A stretch of 43,656 bases of DNA from Gammaproteobacteria bacterium (GCA_014859545.1 JACUTZ010000004.1:1-43656); one strand, 5' to 3'. Shown: positions 1-10,684, counted from the stretch's first letter. Notes: generated by a model from the letters alone, not told the origin. Made by a program: numbers and translations.

Positions 1-38
1 CCTCTGCGCCTCTGCGCCTCTGCGGTGAGATCTTTTTT
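1..38. repeat. CTCTGCG octamer-type intergenic repeat arm (cctctgcgcctctgcgcctctgcggtgagatctttttt)
   Basis: Tandem cctctgcg x3 followed by gtgagatc; reverse complement matches the repeat arm at 43507-43530 and resembles the copies at 17901-18060. Confidence 0.75.
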
Positions 39-68
39 AAGGGGCGAGTAGATACCAGCAAGCAAAGA

Positions 69-551
69 TCAGGAAAAATGCTCACGACGGATCGCGGCGA
101 ACAAGCCACGTGAGGCGGCATCAACCAGACTGTACACATGCTCAAACCCATCCGGCCCGCCATAGTAAGGGTCGGGCACTTCCTCTTCTGCCAGTTCCGG
201 GGCGTATTCCAGAAACAGTTGCAGTCTGGCACGGCTGTCATCCTTGACAAAGCGATCCAGAATCGCCAGATTGTCCCGGTCCATGGCGATGATGTAATCG
301 AAGGCATCGAAGTCATCAGCACTTATCTGGCGAGCACGCTGTGCACCGAGATCCAGCCCATGACGACGCGCGGTATCCTGGGAACGCGGATCCGGTGATT
401 TTCCAATGTGATAGGCATGGGTCCCGGCAGAGTCCACCCGAATACGATCCGCCAGGCCCGCTTCTCGAACCAGGGCCTCAAAGTGTCCATGCGCCAAGGG
501 GGAGCGACAGATATTGCCCATGCAGACCATTAATACCTTAATTTCTCTCAT
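69..551 (-). CDS. Low-molecular-weight protein-tyrosine phosphatase
   Basis: N-terminal VCMGNICRSPLA (CX5R P-loop) and DPYYGG acid loop. Confidence 0.93.
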   Translation of the reverse strand: MREIKVLMVCMGNICRSPLAHGHFEALVREAGLADRIRVDSAGTHAYHIGKSPDPRSQDTARRHGLDLGAQRARQISADDFDAFDYIIAMDRDNLAILDRFVKDDSRARLQLFLEYAPELAEEEVPDPYYGGPDGFEHVYSLVDAASRGLFAAIRREHFS

Positions 552-604
552 ATAATCATCACCTTAAAGCATACACCTAATCTAATATATAACGTATCAC
601 CAGC

Positions 605-2320
605 CTAGCGACTCAGCTTTAGCCCAACCCGGCTGACCCGCTCACCATCGATCTCACGCAGCACTAACATCACCGTGCCCAGGTCAATCCGATCACCCAC
701 AACCTGGCGACCGGCAAAGCGCAAGGCAAACAATTCCTGAATACTTTGCTCTCCCGGGATCCCCTCCGGCAGATTAAAACCGTAGGCCATCGCCACATCC
801 TCAAGCCGGGCCTCACCATTGATGACAAACTCACCGAAGAACTGACGGGCGGCCTGACGATCCATATCTGCCGAGGAGGCAAACAGCTTGTCCAGTGCCG
901 GCAGGTCATCGTGGGTCGCCAGCAGGTAAACGTAGTCACCATCGCGAAAGTTCTTGAGCTGGCAGAGGTCAAGCGCCTGCCCGGCGCGCAGAATTGCAGC
1001 AAAACAAACGCCATTTGGTAATTTTGGCAGCTCCCCCGACATGGCCGGGCTATCCGCATTGAGCCGATATCCAACCAGCTCTCTGCCCAATTGGCCCGGC
1101 ACATCCAGTTCGACACGCTGGATGAGCTCACTACCACTGGGCACCTCCAGGCGCAGACGTTTGGCCAACGGTGCGACGGTCCAGCCCTGCAATACCAGCG
1201 AGACCAGCACCACAAAGAAGGCCACATTAAAGAACACCCAGGCATTCTCCAGCCCGGCCATCAGCGGGAACAGCGCCAGCACAATCGGCACCGCCCCACG
1301 CAGGCCCACCCAGGAGATGAACAGTTTTTCCTCACGGGGAAAACGAAACGGCAGCAGCCCCAGCCACACCGACAATGGCCGAGCCACCAACATCAGCACC
1401 GCGGCGATCAGCAGGGCCGGCAGGGCGATCTCCAGCAACGCGGCCGGATGGGCAAACAGACCGAGCACCAGGAACATCGAGATCTGCGCCAGCCAGGCCA
1501 TGCCATCGTGAAAACGCAGGATGTTCTGGCCAGATTGCAGGGGACGATTGGCCAGCACGATCCCGGCCAGGTAGGCGGCCAGGAAGCCGCTGCCACCCAG
1601 TACCGAGGCGGCGGCAAAGACACAGACCCCACCGGAGAGTGCCACCAGGGGGTAGAGGCCGGCGCTCAACTGCATACGGTTGATCACCTGGCCCAGCAAA
1701 ACCCCGCCCAGCAGGCCAAAGGCGGCCCCCAAGCCCATTTGCTGAACGAATACCCACAGGGTTTCCCAACCCAGGTAGTTTTGCCCGGCCAGCAGCGCCT
1801 CGACCAGCACGATGGTCAGAAACACCGCCATCGGATCATTGCTACCCGATTCGATCTCCAGGGTGGCCCCGACGCGCTGCTTGAGTTCCAGGCCCCGCGA
1901 ATGCAACAGGCCAAACACCGCCGCCGCATCGGTCGAGCCGACAATCGCGCCGATCAACAGCCCTTCCAGCCAGCTAAGACCCAGTACCCAGGCGGCGAAA
2001 AGCCCGGTGATCCCGGCGGTGACCAGCACCCCAAAGGTGGCCAGACTGAGTGCCGGGCGCAGCCCGACACGGAAGTGCCGCACATCGGTACGCAGGCCCC
2101 CATCAAACAGGATCACCGCCAGGGCCACACTGCCGACCAGGTAGGCGGTACGAATATCGGCAAACACGATCCCGCCCAGCCCATCACTACCCAGCAACAT
2201 GCCGATGCTCAGAAACACCAGCAGCAGCGGCATCCCGACCCGTGCCGAAAGCACACTGGCCAGGATGCTGAGCAACAGCAGGCCGGCGGTCAGCAGGATG
2301 AGCTGGTTAACGGTATCCAA
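605..2320 (-). CDS. K+/H+ antiporter, NhaP2/CvrA-like (CPA1) with C-terminal TrkA-C-like domain
   Basis: Multi-TM Na+/H+ exchanger sequence (ESGSNDPMAVFLT, GLRGAVPIVLALFP). ORF is open to 2566 but homology appears to begin near a TTG at 2320; start uncertain. Confidence 0.85.
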   Translation of the reverse strand: MDTVNQLILLTAGLLLLSILASVLSARVGMPLLLVFLSIGMLLGSDGLGGIVFADIRTAYLVGSVALAVILFDGGLRTDVRHFRVGLRPALSLATFGVLVTAGITGLFAAWVLGLSWLEGLLIGAIVGSTDAAAVFGLLHSRGLELKQRVGATLEIESGSNDPMAVFLTIVLVEALLAGQNYLGWETLWVFVQQMGLGAAFGLLGGVLLGQVINRMQLSAGLYPLVALSGGVCVFAAASVLGGSGFLAAYLAGIVLANRPLQSGQNILRFHDGMAWLAQISMFLVLGLFAHPAALLEIALPALLIAAVLMLVARPLSVWLGLLPFRFPREEKLFISWVGLRGAVPIVLALFPLMAGLENAWVFFNVAFFVVLVSLVLQGWTVAPLAKRLRLEVPSGSELIQRVELDVPGQLGRELVGYRLNADSPAMSGELPKLPNGVCFAAILRAGQALDLCQLKNFRDGDYVYLLATHDDLPALDKLFASSADMDRQAARQFFGEFVINGEARLEDVAMAYGFNLPEGIPGEQSIQELFALRFAGRQVVGDRIDLGTVMLVLREIDGERVSRVGLKLSR

Positions 2321-2337
2321 GTGCGTGTCGCTCCCGC

Positions 2338-2595
2338 CTAATCCCGGATCTCGTCTCGGATCTCCCGTGCCGTGTCGCGCACCGCATGGCCGCCCTCGCG
2401 CGCGGTATCCGCCACCGCCCTGCCACCCTCCTTGGCCCCTTGCTTGATCTCCTGTTTTGCCTCCTTGGCCCCAGATTTGATTTCCTGAGCGGCCTCCTTG
2501 ACATCCGCTTTGAGATCCGCCCAGACGCCCTCGGCATACACTGGACTCAGCACCAGCAGGTACCACAACACACTACTTATCGCCCATCGTTTCAT
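2338..2595 (-). CDS. Small exported amphipathic Ala/Lys/Glu-rich helical protein
   Basis: Signal-like N-terminus MKRWAISSVLWYLLVLSPVYAEG, then repeated KEAxQEIKxGAKE / DTAREGGHAVRDTARE segments. Confidence 0.65.
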   Translation of the reverse strand: MKRWAISSVLWYLLVLSPVYAEGVWADLKADVKEAAQEIKSGAKEAKQEIKQGAKEGGRAVADTAREGGHAVRDTAREIRDEIRD

Positions 2596-2663
2596 TTGCT
2601 TGCTCTCCGCTTGTGTTCGGTCCGATTGGGCCTAATATCTGTGTAATCTATTAAGGTATTATC

Positions 2664-2939
2664 ATGACACTGACAAAACAACATCACCAGCAACTGCGCG
2701 GCCTGCTTGGTCAGGCGATCTGCTATGGCGGTGAAAACGGGCAGATAATCGAATTCCTGGAACAGGAACAGGCCCTGGTGGTGCAGTTGCACCGTGCACG
2801 TGGCAGTGTGCAGGACGGGCAATACGGGGAGCCGAATCGTCGTGTGCCCAGCACCTGCCTGCTGCCGATCTTTGATCCGGAGCAACCGCAACAACTCAAC
2901 CCAGCCCTGCAGGCACTGAATTTTCGTCTGGACGATTAG
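2664..2939 (+). CDS. Hypothetical protein, 91 aa
   Basis: Only plausible ORF in the gap; its stop overlaps the kdsB stop convergently. Confidence 0.6.
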   Translation: MTLTKQHHQQLRGLLGQAICYGGENGQIIEFLEQEQALVVQLHRARGSVQDGQYGEPNRRVPSTCLLPIFDPEQPQQLNPALQALNFRLDD

Positions 2940-3691
2940 GCCTTCAGCAAGGCCCGAACCCGCTCCAGATCCGCGACCGTATCCACGCCAGGCCCTGGCA
3001 GGCAGCTGGCCTCGGCCACCTTAATCCGTCCGCCGTACCACAGCACCCGCAACTGCTCCAGGGATTCGCGCTGCTCCAACTCGCAAGGTGCCTGACTGAC
3101 ATAGTCGCGCAAAAAACCGACCCGGTAGGCATACAGGCCCAAATGGCGATAATGGGGCGCGCCAGGCAAGACACCGGGCTCAGCGGCAAAGGCATCCCGA
3201 TCCCAGGGGATTGCTGCACGGGAGAAATACAGGGCATGGCCCTGGGCATCCATCACCAACTTGACCACATTCGGGTCGAACAACTCCTCGGCATGATGAA
3301 TTCGGGTACACAGGGTGGCCATCGATACGCCATCATCTTCATCCATCAAGCCAGCCACCTGGTTGAGCAGTGCCGCCGGCATCAGCGGTTCATCGCCCTG
3401 CAGATTGACCACCACCGCCTGAGCATCCAGCCCGAGGCGTTCACAGGCCTCGGCCAGACGCTCACTACCGCTGTTGTGATCCGGGCGGGTCATACACACC
3501 TGGCCACCAAATCCGCGCACCGCCTCGGCAATGCGCTCATCATCCGTTGCCACACGCACCGAGGCCGCCCCGCTGGCCGTGGCCACCCGGTAGACATGCT
3601 CGATCATCGGCCGTCCGGCGATCGCCAATAGCGGCTTGCCAGGCAGACGGGTCGAGGCATGACGCGCCGGGATGATGACGTGAAAACTCAT
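2936..3691 (-). CDS. kdsB: 3-deoxy-manno-octulosonate cytidylyltransferase
   Basis: [36 protein letters not shown] motifs. Confidence 0.97.
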   Translation of the reverse strand: MSFHVIIPARHASTRLPGKPLLAIAGRPMIEHVYRVATASGAASVRVATDDERIAEAVRGFGGQVCMTRPDHNSGSERLAEACERLGLDAQAVVVNLQGDEPLMPAALLNQVAGLMDEDDGVSMATLCTRIHHAEELFDPNVVKLVMDAQGHALYFSRAAIPWDRDAFAAEPGVLPGAPHYRHLGLYAYRVGFLRDYVSQAPCELEQRESLEQLRVLWYGGRIKVAEASCLPGPGVDTVADLERVRALLKA

Positions 3692-3870
3692 TCAGCCAGT
3701 TCCTCGGCGCTAAGGACGCGCGCCTCCTCCTCCAGCATCACCGGGATATCATCACGGATCGGATAGGCGAGGCGGTCGGCCCGGCAGATCAATTCCTGAT
3801 TGCTCTTGTCGTATTGCAAGGGACCCTTGCAGATCGGACAGACCAGGATCTCAAGCAGTTTCTTGTCCAT
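3688..3870 (-). CDS. Trm112-family small zinc-ribbon-like protein (YcaR-like)
   Basis: [21 protein letters not shown]...[17 protein letters not shown]; lies between lpxK and kdsB. Confidence 0.92.
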   Translation of the reverse strand: MDKKLLEILVCPICKGPLQYDKSNQELICRADRLAYPIRDDIPVMLEEEARVLSAEELAE

Positions 3871-4861
3871 GGTTTTTCTCCGGCATGGTGGCCCGCTCGG
3901 GCAGGCGTGACAGCAATTGCTGCATAAATTCCTCATCCAGCTGCGCCTGCACCGGCAGATACCAGTGCTGGGCGCCCGCATAGAGGCGATATTTTACCGC
4001 ATCCTTTTCAGTCATCAGCACCGGCAGGCCATCGGCAAAATCCAGTTCGCCCAGGCCATAGGGATGGTGATCACCGAATGGATGTTCGATCAGTTCCAGA
4101 CCGGCAGCACGCAGGCTGGCAAAGAAGCGCTGTGGATGACCAATCCCCGCCACCGCATGCACCCGCTGCCCGGCCAGTGCAGCAAGGCGAAGCTGCTCGT
4201 TGCCTTTCAGGGCACACAGCGTCGAGCCCTGTAATTGCATCGCCCACTCCCCTGCCCTGGCCTCCCCGTTGGCCACCACAAAATCCACCGCATTCAGGCG
4301 TCCAGGCGGTTCGCGCAGTGGACCGGCAGGCAGGCACAGGCGATTACCGAGACGGCGCTGGCCGTCGAGCACGGCGATCTCAATATCGCGCCCCAGACGA
4401 TAATGCTGTAACCCATCGTCGGCCAGGATGATGTCCACCTGTTGCCCTGCCAGCAAGGCCTCGGCGGCCGCCACCCGGTCGGGACCCACCATCATCGGAC
4501 AGCCACTGCGCTGTACCAGCAGCAAGGCCTCGTCTCCGACCAGTTGAGGAACACTATCTGCCCTGACCGGCTGTGGCCACTGTATGGATTGACCACCATA
4601 GCCGCGACTGATCAGGCCTGGACGATAACCCCGTTGTTTGAGCTGTTCGGCAAGATACAGCACCAGGGGGGTCTTGCCACTGCCACCGGCAGTGATATTG
4701 CCGATCACGATCAGCGGCACCGGCAGACGGTGGCTTGCCAACCAACCGCGCCGATAGGCCAGACGCCGCAGCCAGACCAGGGCACAAAACAACAGAGAAA
4801 GCGGCCACAACAACCACAGCCAGGGGCTGGCCCGATACCAGTGTGCGGCGAGATCAATCAT
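3851..4861 (-). CDS. lpxK: Tetraacyldisaccharide 4'-kinase
   Basis: [17 protein letters not shown]-loop, [16 protein letters not shown]; start at MIDLAAHW. Confidence 0.95.
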   Translation of the reverse strand: MIDLAAHWYRASPWLWLLWPLSLLFCALVWLRRLAYRRGWLASHRLPVPLIVIGNITAGGSGKTPLVLYLAEQLKQRGYRPGLISRGYGGQSIQWPQPVRADSVPQLVGDEALLLVQRSGCPMMVGPDRVAAAEALLAGQQVDIILADDGLQHYRLGRDIEIAVLDGQRRLGNRLCLPAGPLREPPGRLNAVDFVVANGEARAGEWAMQLQGSTLCALKGNEQLRLAALAGQRVHAVAGIGHPQRFFASLRAAGLELIEHPFGDHHPYGLGELDFADGLPVLMTEKDAVKYRLYAGAQHWYLPVQAQLDEEFMQQLLSRLPERATMPEKNHGQETA

Positions 4862-6602
4862 CCTGGAATTGCAGGCGATAAAGATTGGCGTATTGGCCGT
4901 TCTTCGCCAGCAATTCGCCATGGGAACCCGACTCGATGATCCGCCCCTTGTCCATCACCATGATGCAATCCACCCGTTCGATGGTCGAGAGGCGATGGGC
5001 GATCACCAGGGTGGTGCGATTTTGCATCAGGGTTTCCAGCGCGGCTTGAATATGGCGTTCCGATTCGGTGTCCAGCGCCGAGGTGGCCTCATCCAGGATC
5101 AGGATCGGCGAGTCCTTGAGCAGGGCACGGGCGATCGCCAGGCGCTGGCGCTGGCCACCGGACAGCAACACCCCGTTTTCGCCCACCATGGTATCCAGGC
5201 CCTCGGGCAACTGACGGATAAATTCCATCGCATGGGCGGCCTCGGCGGCGGCGATGATCGCCTCGCGACTGGCCCCTTCCAGACGGCCATAGGCGATATT
5301 ATTAGCGATGGTATCGTTGAACAGGGTGATGTGCTGACTGACCAGGGCGATTTGATCGCGCAGACTCTGCAGGCCAAGACTGCGAATGTCTTCCCCATCG
5401 ATCAGGATCTGTCCGGCGCTGACATCATAAAAGCGCGGCAACAGGCCAACCAGGGTCGATTTACCACTGCCGGAGCGCCCCACAAAGGCCACGCTCTGCC
5501 CCGGTTTGATCGCCAAATCGATGTCGTGCAAGACCAGTTCGCTATCCTCCTGGTAACGAAATGACACCTTCTGATAGCGTACCGCCCCCATGGCCCGCGC
5601 CAGCTGCTTGTTTCCTGGCTCCGGCTCAGCGGGGGTGTCGACAAAATCAAAGATACTCTGTGCGGCGGCAATACCTTTTTGCAAACTGGCGAGGATCTTG
5701 GTCAGGCGTTTGAGCGGTGCCAACAGCAGCATCATCGCCGCAATGAAGGACATGAAACCACCAACGGTCAGCTCACTGCGCTCCACCTCCTGCAGGGCCA
5801 TGTAGATCACCCCGGCGGCAGCGATCGCGGCAATGAACTGGATCACCGGCACACTGGCCGCATTGGTCGATTCCAGTTTCATATTGAGTTTGCGATTGCG
5901 TTCATTGGCCTGATCAAAACGTCCCTGCTCATAGGCCTGACCACCAAAGGTTTTGACCACCCGCTGGCCGTTGATCGCCTCCTCGGCAATTTGGGTCACA
6001 TCACCAACCGAGTCCTGGATACGGGTGCTGTAACGACGGAAACGCCGATTGATCAAATTGATCACATGAGCAATCAATGGAGCACCGATCAATAACACCA
6101 GGGCCAGACGCCAGTTGAGATAAAACATCCAGCCCAACAGGCCGATCACCGTGAAGGTATCGCGCACCAGAATGGTGATCACATCGGTGGTGGCACGTGC
6201 CACCTGCTCGACGTTGTAGGTGAGCTTGGCCAGCAGGGTACCGGAGGGTGTGCGGTCGTAAAAACTGACCGGCAGACGCAACAAATGGGTAAACATCTCG
6301 CCACGCAAGGTATTGATCACCTTGCGCCCCACCCAGGCCATGGCGTAGCTGGACAGAAAGGCCGCCACGCCACGCACAAAAAACAGGCCCACCAACACCA
6401 GTGGCGCATACATGATGATGCGCTGGTCGCGTTCAACAAAACTGCCGTCGATCAGCGGCTTGATAAAGGCGGCAAAGCCCGCCTCGGTGGCGGCCACCAG
6501 CAACAGGGCAACAATCGCCACGGCAAAGGCCGGCCAGTGTGGCAGCACGTAGCCAAGCAGGCGACGGTAGACCTTGGCCCCGTCTGTAGGGAAGGTGGAC
6601 AT
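4854..6602 (-). CDS. msbA: Lipid A export ABC transporter, permease/ATP-binding protein
   Basis: ABC exporter with VGRSGSGKSTL, LSGGQRQRLAIARA, ILDEATSALD; adjacent to lpxK. Confidence 0.96.
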   Translation of the reverse strand: MSTFPTDGAKVYRRLLGYVLPHWPAFAVAIVALLLVAATEAGFAAFIKPLIDGSFVERDQRIIMYAPLVLVGLFFVRGVAAFLSSYAMAWVGRKVINTLRGEMFTHLLRLPVSFYDRTPSGTLLAKLTYNVEQVARATTDVITILVRDTFTVIGLLGWMFYLNWRLALVLLIGAPLIAHVINLINRRFRRYSTRIQDSVGDVTQIAEEAINGQRVVKTFGGQAYEQGRFDQANERNRKLNMKLESTNAASVPVIQFIAAIAAAGVIYMALQEVERSELTVGGFMSFIAAMMLLLAPLKRLTKILASLQKGIAAAQSIFDFVDTPAEPEPGNKQLARAMGAVRYQKVSFRYQEDSELVLHDIDLAIKPGQSVAFVGRSGSGKSTLVGLLPRFYDVSAGQILIDGEDIRSLGLQSLRDQIALVSQHITLFNDTIANNIAYGRLEGASREAIIAAAEAAHAMEFIRQLPEGLDTMVGENGVLLSGGQRQRLAIARALLKDSPILILDEATSALDTESERHIQAALETLMQNRTTLVIAHRLSTIERVDCIMVMDKGRIIESGSHGELLAKNGQYANLYRLQFQDD

Positions 6603-6605
6603 CGG

Positions 6606-7028
6606 CTAGCGCGCCTCGGCCGGTGAGCTGGTGGCAAAGGTCAGGTTCACCAGGCCGACCTGACGGGCCGCATCCATCGCGGTGATCACCGCCTGGTGCG
6701 GGGTTTGCCGATCGGCGCTGAGGATCACCTGGGGCCGTTCCACATCGCCCCTGGCCTGTTGGATGGCGCGCTTGATGGTGTCGATCTGGGTGTTGATCAA
6801 TTCCTGCTGATTCACGTAATAGTGCCCCTGGGCATCGATACTGATCTCAATCACGACTTGCTCGGTCTTCAACGGCTCGCCACTGGCCTCGGGCAGCTCC
6901 AGGCTGATCTCGGTGTCCCGCTCAAAGGTGGTGGAGACCATAAAAAAGATCAGCAGCAGAAACACCACGTCGATCAGTGGGGTCAGATTCAGATCCGGGT
7001 CTTCCGCACGCCGCGACTGCAGACGCAT
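6606..7028 (-). CDS. exbD: ExbD/TolR-family biopolymer transporter
   Basis: LNLTPLIDVVFLLLIFFMVSTTF. Confidence 0.93.
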   Translation of the reverse strand: MRLQSRRAEDPDLNLTPLIDVVFLLLIFFMVSTTFERDTEISLELPEASGEPLKTEQVVIEISIDAQGHYYVNQQELINTQIDTIKRAIQQARGDVERPQVILSADRQTPHQAVITAMDAARQVGLVNLTFATSSPAEAR

Positions 7029-7654
7029 CAGGCGATCTCCTCACCGCGCTCACGTTCGCCGTGGATCACTTCCACCAGCTTCAGCGATTCCTCCTCCATG
7101 CGGATCACCAGCATGTCGACCTTGCCGCGGAAATAGCGGTAAAACATCAGGCTGGGGATGGCCACCGACAGCCCGGCAGCGGTGGTAATCAGTGCCTCGG
7201 AGATGCCGCCGGCCAGCACCGCCGGATTACCCACCCCCTGGGCGGTGATCGCCGAGAAGACCTTGATCATGCCGATCACGGTACCGAGCAGACCGAGCAA
7301 GGGGGTGATCGAGGCGATGGTGCCCAGGGTGTTCAAAAAGCGTTCCAGCTCCAGCACCACCTGACGGCCGGTTTCCTCGATCGCTTCCTTCATCACATCC
7401 CGATCATGTTGCATATTGATCAGGCCTGCAGCGAGGATGCGACCCAGCGGCGAGCTGTCCCGCAGCAGGCGGATACGGTCATTATTCAGCTCCTGCTTCT
7501 GATGCAGTTTCCAGACCTGGGCCACCAGGCCAGCTGGTACCACTTTTCCCTGTTTCAGAGCCCAGAAACGCTCGGCAACAATGGCCAGCGCCAGCACCGA
7601 ACACAACAGTATCGGCACCATCAACCAGCCACCGGCAGTAATCAATTCCAACAC
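7028..7654 (-). CDS. exbB: ExbB/TolQ/MotA-family proton channel protein
   Basis: LELITAGGWLMVPILLCSVLALAIVAERFWAL...LGTVIGMIKVF; likely GTG start at 7654 (ORF open to 7672). Confidence 0.92.
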   Translation of the reverse strand: MLELITAGGWLMVPILLCSVLALAIVAERFWALKQGKVVPAGLVAQVWKLHQKQELNNDRIRLLRDSSPLGRILAAGLINMQHDRDVMKEAIEETGRQVVLELERFLNTLGTIASITPLLGLLGTVIGMIKVFSAITAQGVGNPAVLAGGISEALITTAAGLSVAIPSLMFYRYFRGKVDMLVIRMEEESLKLVEVIHGERERGEEIA

Positions 7655-7760
7655 GGCTATACCTATCCTCACGTCCTGTAAATACAGGCCGTCAATGTAA
7701 CAAATACCCGCCCTGAATCATAGATTGCCCGGTGTGTGTCTGGCTGATTTGTACCCACAC

Positions 7761-10061
7761 TCAGGGTTGTGTATGCCAGTAACGGCGCGCCGTCTGCCGA
7801 TACCGCTGCACCGCCAGCGTGTTGCCGCCCAGCTCCAGGCGGATTGCCCCTTCCCGCCAGGTCTCCAGGCCTTGCACCCCATGCGCGGCATAGCGGGCTT
7901 GTACCGCCGGATGCGGGTGGCCGTAACGGTTGCGATAACCGGCACTGAAAATCACCCAGCGAGGGGAAACCGCCGTGATAAAGGCCTCGGTGGAAGAGCT
8001 GGCGCTGCCATGATGGGGGGCGATCAAGACATCGGCAGACAGGTGTTCTGTGCTGTTTAGCAGGCGTCGCTCGGTTGCAGCCTCAATATCACCGGTAAGC
8101 AGTACCGCATGGGCGCCCGCCTGGATGTGCAGCACACAGGAGTCGTCGTTACCGGTGCGTCGATGCAGGGGGCGATCCGGATAAAGGAAACGAAACACCA
8201 CCCCATCCCATTCCCAGTGATGCCCCTGGCTACAGGCCTGGTGTGGCAGCCAGTCCATACGACGGGACTCGCCGCTATAGACCTGTGCCACCGGCATCCC
8301 CGCCAGCAGCGCCGCCGCACCGCCCAGATGGTCGTTGTCACTATGGCTGATCACCAGCTTGTCGAGTCGGCGGATGCCACGATGCTGCAAATACGGCAAT
8401 AGCACCGCATCACCGGTATTAAAACCAGAGGCAAAAGCTGGTCCGGTATCAAACACCATGCTGTGGTGGCGGGTCTGGATCACCGTCGCCAGGCCCTGCC
8501 CCACATCCAGTTGGGTCAGCCAGAGTTCACCATCACCCGGCACGGGCGGGCGCAGCAGCACCAGCGGCAGACACAGCACCAAACCCAGGGGACGCAGGGG
8601 CCAGCCCCGTGGCGCCAGTAACCAGGCCAGGCCCAGCCCCGCCAGCAGCAGCGGCCAGCCCTTCAGGGACAACGCTAGCATCGGTACCGTGTCGGCCAGC
8701 CAGCGCAGCAGTGGCCAGCCGACCTGAAATGCGCCTGCCGCCACCTGTAAAATCCCCTGGCCCAGCGGTTCAAAGACCGGCAATAGCGCGGTTCCAATCA
8801 GGGTCAGCGGCACCACCACCAGGCTAACCCAGGGCACCGCCAGCAGGTTGGCCAGTGGCGCACTCAGCGAACCCTTGCCAAAAAACAACACCAACAAGGG
8901 CAACAGGCCCACTGAGACCAGCCACTGTACCCTGCCCCAGCGCCACCACAGTCCAGATGCCTGCACCCGCGCATGCATGCCGTAGAGGATCAAGGCGACT
9001 GCGGCAAAGGACAACCAAAAACCCGCCGCCAATACCGCCGTAGGCTGCCACAACAGCACCAGCCAAAGTGCCAGGGCAAGCGCCCTGCCGGCGGCCAAGG
9101 GACGCATCCAGAACACCGCACCCAACACCACCGCCAGCATCAGCAAGGCCCGTTGGGTGGGGATGGCAAAACCGGCCAGGGCGGCATACCACAAGGCGAC
9201 AAGAAAGGCCGCAATCGCCGCAGCCCGTGGTGCCGCGAGGCGCAGACAACAGCCCGGACAGCGCCGCCACAAAAAGGAAAACAGGAAAAAGGCAAAGCCG
9301 GCCACCAGGCCCACATGCAGCCCGGAGATCGCCATCAGGTGGTTGGTGCCGGTGGCGATCAACACCCGCCAGTGTTCATCATCCATTTGGCCGCGCTCGC
9401 CAATGGCCAGTGCCATGATGATCCCCTGGGCCGGGTGACCGTCCAGTACCTGTAGCAGACGCTGCTGCAACGGGTGACGAACACGCTGAACAGGCATCCA
9501 GGCCCCAAACTCATCAAGCAGCTGATTATCTGCCGATTGGCGGACATAGCCGGTTGCCCCCAGTCCGCCCTGGTACAACCAGCCCTCATAATCAAAGCCA
9601 CCGGGATTCATCATGCCCCAGGGACGTTTGAGACGGACCAGCAACTGCCAGTCCTGCCCTGGTGCCAGCTCCGATGGATAGGCCCCATACCAGTTTAGCC
9701 GTAATGGCGTGGTCAAGCGGATCGCCTCACCAGCCAGACTCGCCTGCCTGGGGATGAATTCAAAGCGCACACGCCGTGCATCGATCTGGGGCAGGGAACG
9801 CACGGTGCCGATCAGCAATAGATCCTGCCCCTCCAGCTCGGCAGAGAGGCTGTGGCGTAATTGAAACTGGGCATGCAGGGCCGCCCAGATCAGCCCAAAC
9901 ACAAAGGCCAGCAGGGGCAGACTCCAGGTCCGGCTGGCAGGCCAGTAGGCAGACACGAATAGCGGGATAATGGCTGACACTAGCCAGGGCCAGTCGGGCA
10001 GACTGGGAAATTGCTGCAGGGCGAATACCCCAAATAAAAATGCCATCGTCCTTGAAAGCAT
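7761..10061 (-). CDS. comEC: DNA internalization-related competence protein ComEC/Rec2
   Basis: Multi-TM competence domain (GTNHLMAISGLHVGL) plus C-terminal metallo-beta-lactamase domain (LDVGQGLATVIQ, SHSDNDHLGG, APHHGS). Confidence 0.95.
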   Translation of the reverse strand: MLSRTMAFLFGVFALQQFPSLPDWPWLVSAIIPLFVSAYWPASRTWSLPLLAFVFGLIWAALHAQFQLRHSLSAELEGQDLLLIGTVRSLPQIDARRVRFEFIPRQASLAGEAIRLTTPLRLNWYGAYPSELAPGQDWQLLVRLKRPWGMMNPGGFDYEGWLYQGGLGATGYVRQSADNQLLDEFGAWMPVQRVRHPLQQRLLQVLDGHPAQGIIMALAIGERGQMDDEHWRVLIATGTNHLMAISGLHVGLVAGFAFFLFSFLWRRCPGCCLRLAAPRAAAIAAFLVALWYAALAGFAIPTQRALLMLAVVLGAVFWMRPLAAGRALALALWLVLLWQPTAVLAAGFWLSFAAVALILYGMHARVQASGLWWRWGRVQWLVSVGLLPLLVLFFGKGSLSAPLANLLAVPWVSLVVVPLTLIGTALLPVFEPLGQGILQVAAGAFQVGWPLLRWLADTVPMLALSLKGWPLLLAGLGLAWLLAPRGWPLRPLGLVLCLPLVLLRPPVPGDGELWLTQLDVGQGLATVIQTRHHSMVFDTGPAFASGFNTGDAVLLPYLQHRGIRRLDKLVISHSDNDHLGGAAALLAGMPVAQVYSGESRRMDWLPHQACSQGHHWEWDGVVFRFLYPDRPLHRRTGNDDSCVLHIQAGAHAVLLTGDIEAATERRLLNSTEHLSADVLIAPHHGSASSSTEAFITAVSPRWVIFSAGYRNRYGHPHPAVQARYAAHGVQGLETWREGAIRLELGGNTLAVQRYRQTARRYWHTQP

Positions 10062-10126
10062 CGTTCCTATCCGCTGTAAATGATGGATAATAAACAGATC
10101 GACAACTTACTATACAGCCGACCCCC

Positions 10127-10684
10127 ATGGCAAAAAAGTACATCCGCCGCATTATGCCCAATCACAAACGAATCCGTGAACATCGGCATTTGCGTTTTTT
10201 TGGGACCCTGCTGCACGACCCCAATCTGTGGCACGTCAATCGCCGTTCGGCCGCTGGCGCCTTCGCCATCGGCATCTTTCTGGCCTTTATCCCGATCCCG
10301 TTTCAAATGGTGTTTGCCGCCGCAGCAGCGATCTGGTTTCGGGTCAACCTGCCACTATCGGTAGCGCTGGTCTGGATCAGCAATCCGCTCACCATGCCAC
10401 CGATGTATTATTTTACCTATCGCGTCGGGGCATGGGTCCTCAATGTCCTCCATCACAGTGAAGACCACATCGGTTTTGAGTTCAGCCTGGAATGGTTTAC
10501 CAGCAGTGTCGGGCAGATCTGGGAGCCACTGTATCTGGGCAGTTTTCTTGTTGCAGCGCTCTGTTCGGCACTCGCCTATTTTAGCGTGCGCCTGTTATGG
10601 CAACTGCATTTGGTGCGACACTATAAAAATCGCAAACGCTTGCGCCGCATCCGTGAACTTTCGCGTCGGCAAGAGCACGATTAG
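10127..10684 (+). CDS. DUF2062 domain-containing membrane protein
   Basis: GAFAIGIFLAFIPIPFQMVFAAAAAIWFRVNLPLSVALVWISNPLTMPPMYYF. Confidence 0.88.
   Translation: MAKKYIRRIMPNHKRIREHRHLRFFGTLLHDPNLWHVNRRSAAGAFAIGIFLAFIPIPFQMVFAAAAAIWFRVNLPLSVALVWISNPLTMPPMYYFTYRVGAWVLNVLHHSEDHIGFEFSLEWFTSSVGQIWEPLYLGSFLVAALCSALAYFSVRLLWQLHLVRHYKNRKRLRRIRELSRRQEHD

Noticed and set aside
1091-2341. 416-aa His/Gln-rich plus-strand ORF
   Set aside because: Shadow ORF antisense to the K+/H+ antiporter.
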